NCBI RefSeq assembly: GCF_016718685.1
Contig: NZ_JADKCX010000032.1
Location: forward strand, 1 to 64,000
Source: Haliscomenobacter sp.
Lineage (GTDB): Bacteria; Bacteroidota; Bacteroidia; Chitinophagales; Saprospiraceae
DNA length: 64,000 nucleotides
Direction: 5' to 3'
Shown: positions 59,011-64,000 of the stretch, piece by piece
How the letters are laid out: every line of letters begins with the position of its first letter
Numbering within the stretch: position 1 is the first letter of the stretch
Notes under the pieces: generated by a model
Databases searched by the model: none
What the model was told of the DNA's origin: nothing
Seen by the model: only the letters and a program-made list of their open reading frames with translations
Program-made: the position numbers and the translations under genes

Positions 59011-62004
59011 TTATTTAATTCCTTTAATGTAGGCCAACAAATCCGCCATTTCCGACACGGTAATTCCAGCCTCCAACCCTTCTGGCATCGCTGAACTTGG
59101 AGACTGGGTCATCTTCAAGATTTCATTGCGCGCATACGTCACGTTTTGCCCATTCAGCATTTTTAGGCTTAAAGTAGTTGAGGTTTTGGCGCTGATGATG
59201 CCCTGAGCTGTTTTGCCTCCCTTCATGTCCAGTTGCCACATTTCGTATTTATCGGCTATGGAATGATTGGGGATGATGATTTCTTTGAGGATTGCTGCGG
59301 GTTGGCGATTGCGCACCGAACCCAGGTCAGGGCCAAAAGCCACCCCTTGCCCATTCATCACATGACATATTTGGCAGGCACGCTCATATACGGCTTTGCC
59401 TTTTGCGTAGTTGCCTCTTTGATTCAACGCCGCTAAATAGCTGGAATACACTGCCTCTCTGGCCAGTCCATTCGCAGCCAGCACTTTACGCGCATGCACC
59501 CGCACCCCGACATCATCGTTGTTCATCAGCCCCACCATCCGTCGCCAGCCAATGGCATCGCGTTTGATCGTCTTATTTTCCACCGCCGTTATCAATTGGT
59601 GACATCGCTCGGCATTGGCCATCAGCACGTCGATAGATTGGTCTTGTAAGGTGGAATCGAGTTTGCTCCAGTTTTGGGTAATGAATTGGGAGACTTCTGC
59701 ACCTGAGCATTGATTCAAGCCACTTAAAGCTGCTTGACGCAACATCAATGGCTCCTTATCGACCAACAAACGCATCAATGTTGTACGCTGGGCATCCGGG
59801 TTGATGAGGGATTGCAAAGCAATGGCATCTGCGCGGAAGGCCATATCAACGGATGGATTTGATAAGATAGCTTTGGCCAAAGCGGCTACAGTTGCCTGCT
59901 CTTGCACCGGGATACCACATACCTGGAGCATCGACAAGGCGGCACTGCGCAAGGCTGCGGGCGTTTTGGCATTGATGTATTGCAGCAAGCGGCGTTGCTG
60001 TGGTATACCCATCGCCGAAGGAACACCTCGATAAGTCCACAATTGACTCAAGCCTTGAAAAATAGCCGTTTGGACTTGCGTTGAATGCCCCTCCAATAAA
60101 CTGGCTATCGCTTGCTCATCCTGGCTATTGGCTATGGTAGCCGCCAGGTAGCTGAAAAAGCGGGCTTGTTTTTCACTAAGGTCTTTGCCAAACTTCTTTG
60201 CAGCCGACTGCAATAATTGCATTTCCTCTCCCGCTGAAGCTGCAATCAGGGCTAATTGTACCCAATGATCCTCAATATCACGCTCCAATACATTGATCTT
60301 GGCTGCGTTGCTGCCCGGAATCCCTTTGAGTATCCCCAGGGTGTTGAGCATCTGGAAACGAACCCGAGGTGAAGGGTCTTTTTGGCGTGCCAGAATATGC
60401 GCTGCAAGTTCATTGGCCCACTCCGGATGATTTTCGCTGATTTTCAGGGCATTTTCACGCAATCCCGCTTCGGGATGCTGCAAATTGGCGGCCAGGTCTT
60501 CGGCTCGACTTTGCCCCAAACCCTCCAATAGCCACAGCGCGTGAACCCGAGCTTCAGCGGAATGTGAGCGGATAGCCAGTTTGTGCAAGGCTCCGGTGGC
60601 CTTGGTTTTACGCTGAAACAGCAAACGCTGGGCGGTACGACGGTACCAGATGTTTTCATTGGCCAGGAGTTCCACCAGTTCCAGGTCCGATTTTTTGGAT
60701 AATTGCAATTGGTTCATCCACTGCATGGGCAAGCCACCTTTTGGGGTGATGCGGTAGATGCGCCCTTTGTCGGAACCATTGTACAACATTCCTGATTTGT
60801 TGACCTCATCTGACATCCATTCGGGGTGTTCAATGATTTGGCGGTAATAATCTACCACATAAAGGGCACCCTCTGGGCCAATGTAAAAATTGACGGGGCG
60901 AAACCAGGCATCTTTAGACGCCAGGAATTCCTTTTTTTCAAGAATACGCCTGGCACTAAACGCTGCGCCCTTTGCACTGATCCGGTCTACATGGACCAGA
61001 TTGTGGCTCGGTTCGGCAACAAAAGTGGTGTTTTGGTTAAAAGCAGCCGGGAAAGCGCCGCCCAGGTAATACGTAATGCCACAGGCCGAAGTGATGACCC
61101 CCACATCGGTCAACAATTGGTGATCGGGTTTTTCGGTGATGGGAAAAACCTCACAATTGGTGCCATGATCGGCAATACTCTCATCTGCTTCAGGTACCAG
61201 CAGCTGCGGATTGTTCTTGAGGTAGCGCGCGCCCAACACTTCCTGATAAATGTGGTCAGCATTTTCGGTGAGGAAGTGTCGTCCCCAGGCATCAAAGGTT
61301 TGGCCAAATTGGGTCTCGGCCGCCAGCGCTTCCATTTCGTAGGTATCGGGTTTAAAGCGTACGTTCCGATCGTCGGCGTTTTTGCCCAAACGTGCAGCCT
61401 TGGGATGGTCAGGAAAACGAATCTCACTACCTTCATCGGAAAATTCTTTACAAACCGTGGGGGTAAACGCCCACTGGTGCGCCAGATAAATCCAGTTGTC
61501 GAGTCCAAACATGGGGTTGTTGAGGTTGTGCTGCGGATTGGAGAGCGCAAACCCAGTGAGCATGATTTTGCGCACATCTGCGCGGTCGTCACCATCGGTA
61601 TCTGCCAGGTAGTATACGTTGGGAGGGTCGGTAACCAGAATGCCATCCCGCCAGCGCATCAGACCGGTAGGCAGGAGTAAACTATCGGCAAAAACGATGG
61701 CTTTGTCCGGATAACCATCGCCATTGGTATCTTTTAGGAGTTTGATGCGGCCTTTTTTGGATAAATCCAACGGGTAGCCCGACATTTCGGCTACGTACAT
61801 GCGTCCGTCTTCGTCAATTTCCATGGCTACCGGGTCAGCGAGAAGCGGTTCGGCGGCCACGAGTTCGATGTTGAAGCCGTCTTCAATGGCAAAGGAGGCA
61901 AGCGCAGCTTGAAGTTCCGCAGAAATCCGTGGCGGTACCCCTGGCTTTTCTTTTTGACAGGCAAAAATTCCCAGCAGAGTGATAAGCAACAGCAATAGGC
62001 GCAT
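59011..62004 (-). CDS. Large lipoprotein with propeller, HEAT-like repeats and cytochrome c domain (PVC-type)
   Basis: The protein has 997 residues. Lipobox LLGIFACQKE; then a sorbosone-dehydrogenase-like propeller (AVAMEIDEDGRMYVAEMSGY-like AMEIDEDGRMYVAEMSGYPL; DTNGDGYPDKA repeats, FGLDNWIYLAHQW). A central set of HEAT-like repeats (residues about 450-830) and a C-terminal c-type haem domain with CQICHVMNGQGVAFGPDLGS follow. Such 'PVC-type' proteins are thought to be membrane-anchored dehydrogenases with their own haem electron exit. Substrate unknown. The gene is intact and stands alone. Confidence 0.87.
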   Translation of the reverse strand: MRLLLLLITLLGIFACQKEKPGVPPRISAELQAALASFAIEDGFNIELVAAEPLLADPVAMEIDEDGRMYVAEMSGYPLDLSKKGRIKLLKDTNGDGYPDKAIVFADSLLLPTGLMRWRDGILVTDPPNVYYLADTDGDDRADVRKIMLTGFALSNPQHNLNNPMFGLDNWIYLAHQWAFTPTVCKEFSDEGSEIRFPDHPKAARLGKNADDRNVRFKPDTYEMEALAAETQFGQTFDAWGRHFLTENADHIYQEVLGARYLKNNPQLLVPEADESIADHGTNCEVFPITEKPDHQLLTDVGVITSACGITYYLGGAFPAAFNQNTTFVAEPSHNLVHVDRISAKGAAFSARRILEKKEFLASKDAWFRPVNFYIGPEGALYVVDYYRQIIEHPEWMSDEVNKSGMLYNGSDKGRIYRITPKGGLPMQWMNQLQLSKKSDLELVELLANENIWYRRTAQRLLFQRKTKATGALHKLAIRSHSAEARVHALWLLEGLGQSRAEDLAANLQHPEAGLRENALKISENHPEWANELAAHILARQKDPSPRVRFQMLNTLGILKGIPGSNAAKINVLERDIEDHWVQLALIAASAGEEMQLLQSAAKKFGKDLSEKQARFFSYLAATIANSQDEQAIASLLEGHSTQVQTAIFQGLSQLWTYRGVPSAMGIPQQRRLLQYINAKTPAALRSAALSMLQVCGIPVQEQATVAALAKAILSNPSVDMAFRADAIALQSLINPDAQRTTLMRLLVDKEPLMLRQAALSGLNQCSGAEVSQFITQNWSKLDSTLQDQSIDVLMANAERCHQLITAVENKTIKRDAIGWRRMVGLMNNDDVGVRVHARKVLAANGLAREAVYSSYLAALNQRGNYAKGKAVYERACQICHVMNGQGVAFGPDLGSVRNRQPAAILKEIIIPNHSIADKYEMWQLDMKGGKTAQGIISAKTSTTLSLKMLNGQNVTYARNEILKMTQSPSSAMPEGLEAGITVSEMADLLAYIKGIK

Positions 62005-62125
62005 AGGCTATGGAGTTGATGTAGACCTTATGAACAGAACGTGTTGGATGAGTAGCTAAAATAATGAAAATTTTCAGTTTGAAGGGAAAGAGATTTCTCT
62101 GGCAGACATTTACAAAACATTTGTG

Positions 62126-62159
62126 AAAAAAAAGCCCAACCTGAGACTCAGGCTGGGCT
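62126..62159 (-). terminator. Intrinsic terminator of tRNA-Arg
   Basis: On the minus strand AAGCCCAGCCTGAG and CTCAGGTTGGGCTT pair (14 bp, one mismatch) and a run of eight T follows. It begins directly after the CCA end of the tRNA, so the tRNA is a single-gene transcript. Confidence 0.88.
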
Positions 62160-62234
62160 TGGTAGCCTCGAGTGGAATCGAACCACTATCTTAGGTTCCG
62201 GAAACCTACATACTATCCGTTGTACTACGAAGCC
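62160..62234 (-). tRNA. tRNA-Arg (anticodon CCG)
   Basis: The cloverleaf is complete: acceptor GGCTTCG with CGAGGCT, D-stem GTAC/GTAT with loop AACGGATA, anticodon stem TAGGT/ACCTA with loop TTCCGGA (anticodon CCG, reading CGG), T-arm with loop TTCGATT, discriminator A and encoded CCA. Confidence 0.95.
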
Positions 62235-62471
62235 ATTTCGGAAATTTTCTCGGACTGCAAAGATACAAAAGCCATTTCCAGAATTTCTAATTTTTTTCTC
62301 AAAAAAAGGGCGTTGAAGCACTGTATTTTGCAATCTTTTGGACATCGTTTTAATTTCGGGGTAAGTGCTTGGTCATTATAAATGGTACTTAACCCCACAA
62401 TTTACCCATAAAAACCTTGCTCTTTATCTTCTTATGCATCAACCTTCATTAACATCAATAACAAAACTAAC

Positions 62472-62969
62472 TTGACCAAAAAACGCACCCAACTCAGCCT
62501 TTTCATTGATGCGTTCAACTCCGCATCAATCGAAAAAATCCGCGCAACATTCAATCCTGTGCAATACGCGCTGATCCCTGCACACGTGACCCTCTGCCGG
62601 GAAGATGAACTTGAGCAAATGGAAAAAGTCGTGCAGAACCTGCAACGCTTAAATCAAGACTCCATCACCATTGATTTTGGCCCGATCGTCAGGTTTTCAG
62701 AGGGCAAAGGTCTCTTGATACCGGCAATTGGCCCCAATGCATCCTATCAACAATTGCGGGCAAACATTTTACAAGGCATTATTGAAAACCCACGCATACC
62801 CGAACCACACATCACCTTGATGCACCCCAGAAACGCAACTTGTACCGATGAAATATTCGCTAAGATTGCTGCACACAATCTGCCCAACAAAATAACCTTC
62901 AAAAAAATCAGCCTCATAGAGCAAGAAATTGGCATGAAGTGGTGTATTTTGGATGAATTTCACTTGTGA
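62472..62969 (+). CDS. 2'-5' RNA ligase-like (2H phosphoesterase) protein
   Basis: About 166 residues. The two catalytic HxT motifs of the 2H superfamily are present: ALIPAHVTLCRED and EPHITLMHPRN. The start is a TTG at 62472 (no ATG fits before the first strand). The family hydrolyses cyclic phosphodiesters of RNA or nucleotides. Its exact substrate here is unknown. Confidence 0.83.
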   Translation: MTKKRTQLSLFIDAFNSASIEKIRATFNPVQYALIPAHVTLCREDELEQMEKVVQNLQRLNQDSITIDFGPIVRFSEGKGLLIPAIGPNASYQQLRANILQGIIENPRIPEPHITLMHPRNATCTDEIFAKIAAHNLPNKITFKKISLIEQEIGMKWCILDEFHL

Positions 62970-63013
62970 GCTTGATTAAGATTTTTGTTCAAGCACTTAA
63001 AAACACCTAACCA

Positions 63014-63721
63014 ATGAGCCTACTCATCGCCTCCATTACTCCGGTCATGATCTTTCTGTATCTGATCAATCGAAAAGATAAAGTGCAGGAACCCAAAAAG
63101 TTATTGGCCAAATGCTTCTTCGGTGGATTTTTATCCATCGCCTTGGCTTTATTGATAGATGCACCGTTGGCACCCTTTGCAGACAGCATCAGCAGCCCTT
63201 TTTTACATGCCTTTTACAATGCGTTCATCATAGCAGCGGGTCCAGAGGAATTGGCCAAATTCCTCGTTTTGTACTGGCTGGTTTGGAAGAGCGCTGATTT
63301 CGATCAACATTACGATGGGATCATTTATGCCGTATTTGTATCCCTGGGTTTTGCCCTGGTGGAAAACATCCTGTACGTGATGGAAGGTGGAATGGGCGTG
63401 GCCGTGGTCAGAGCGGTGCTATCGGTTCCAGGGCATGGCTTTTTTGCGGTGCTGATGGGGTATTATTTTTCACTGGCTAAGTTCCATGAGGGTACTGAGA
63501 AGAACAAGTTGCTGTTAAAAAGCCTGTGGATGCCCATCCTGTTTCATGGACTGTATGATTTTGCCTTGTTCTACATGGAAGCGGAGGGACTCAGTCCCTG
63601 GATTTTGATCGCGTTGATGGTACTGTTTACTTACGTCGTGATCCGCTTGTGGCGGGTGGGTTTCAAAAAGATCAAATTACACCTGCATAAGGATCACATA
63701 GATTCAATACCGACAGTTTGA
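63014..63721 (+). CDS. PrsW-type intramembrane metalloprotease
   Basis: The protein has 235 residues with about eight membrane segments. The catalytic residues fit PrsW: AGPEELAKFLVLYW (EExxK), FALVENILYVME (ENxxY) and HG pairs in SVPGHGFFAVLMG and LFHGLYDFALFY. Such proteases cleave transmembrane substrates, for example anti-sigma factors in Bacillus, but no substrate is adjacent. It is intact and follows the 2H gene by 45 bp. Confidence 0.88.
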   Translation: MSLLIASITPVMIFLYLINRKDKVQEPKKLLAKCFFGGFLSIALALLIDAPLAPFADSISSPFLHAFYNAFIIAAGPEELAKFLVLYWLVWKSADFDQHYDGIIYAVFVSLGFALVENILYVMEGGMGVAVVRAVLSVPGHGFFAVLMGYYFSLAKFHEGTEKNKLLLKSLWMPILFHGLYDFALFYMEAEGLSPWILIALMVLFTYVVIRLWRVGFKKIKLHLHKDHIDSIPTV

Positions 63722-63730
63722 TTCTTTTAA

Positions 63731-63985
63731 TTCGCCACGGATTTTCACAGATAGTAAAAATTTAGCACCCCACCTCCGGTGGAGTGGTTTTTAGAAATTC
63801 AGCCACAAATGACACAAATTTTCACAAATTAGGGCACAAACTTGCGTTTGTGCTTCCGACACGAACGAAGTTCGTGCCTTTTTTTGTGAAATTTTGTGTC
63901 ATTTGTGGCTGAAAAATGTTTTTGCACTTTGCACTTCGCCGAAGGCGAGGTGCTAAACTATTACCATAGATAAACACGGATTTGG
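63731..63985. repeat. Nested palindromic element
   Basis: The core arms cagccacaaatgacacaaat (63799 on) and atttgtggctg (to 63911) pair over 29 bp with one mismatch. Inside are two smaller palindromes (gcacaaacttgcgtttgtgc and cacgaacgaagttcgtg). Outside, tttagcacc...ccggtgga on the left is answered by ...ggtgctaaac on the right, and ccacggattttcacagat by a degenerate complement. The outer modules match the element at 655-775. Confidence 0.75.
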
Positions 63986-64000
63986 TGAAAAAAATCTGTG

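Noticed and set aside
63721..64000. Gene at the right end of the window
   Set aside because: All frames are short and interrupted; the sequence is fully explained by nested palindromes.

Overview
The window looks like about 64 kb of a Bacteroidota chromosome, most likely from the Saprospiria (Haliscomenobacter/Lewinella-like). The evidence is a type IX secretion C-terminal sorting domain, a carboxypeptidase-like-domain outer-membrane barrel receptor, ECF sigma factors paired with small membrane proteins, CHAT/TPR proteins and moderate GC. The sequence is draft quality. About 20 otherwise convincing genes are split by one-base frameshifts, many next to homopolymers, and about 27.52-28.47 kb is a meaningless run of poly-C/poly-G. 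I annotate split genes as single CDSs and mark each break.

Layout. 0-10 kb: sialidase (cut by the left edge), PhoPQ-regulated-type alpha/beta hydrolase, SMC, a class V aminotransferase-fold protein, and two exported proteins of unknown function. 10-14 kb: a WYL-domain regulator divergent from a Ro60/TROVE-vWA gene, followed by two tandem Y-RNA-like genes with circularly permuted tRNA-like modules, then a SpoT-like HD hydrolase. 14-27 kb: sugar and amino-acid scavenging (GH29 fucosidase, glycosylasparaginase-type hydrolase, outer-membrane receptor, gamma-glutamyltransferase), lutB-lutC, and a GMC oxidoreductase with its small subunit and a haem protein. 28.5-33 kb: endonuclease V, then an ECF sigma factor, a membrane-anchored protein and a TPR-CHAT caspase-like protein.

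35-42 kb: an ECF sigma factor, a small membrane protein, a Spy/CpxP-like protein and an MbnP/MbnH-type pair (copper-related), divergent from two YHYH-domain proteins. Three promoters here share a bipartite motif with a constant 10-nt spacer, and a fourth weaker match lies upstream of the sigma gene, so the locus looks like a self-contained sigma regulon. 42-47 kb: NmrA-like protein, AraC regulator, SnoaL-like protein, SDR, esterase and TetR regulator. 47-49 kb: GH20 hexosaminidase. 49-57 kb: a five-gene MoxR-vWA-beta-propeller ternary system of the predicted NTP-dependent conflict type. 57-59 kb: methionine salvage genes mtnB-mtnD-mtnC. 59-64 kb: a large lipoprotein cytochrome, tRNA-Arg(CCG), a 2H phosphoesterase and a PrsW-type protease.

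Intergenic spaces carry several families of long palindromes in which a short tract is followed by its own reverse complement. The strongest candidates for new biology are the Y-RNA pair with its Ro protein and flanking WYL/HD genes, the sigma regulon with its shared promoter motif, and the sigma/TPR-CHAT cassette. The MoxR ternary system is a known class but complete here.
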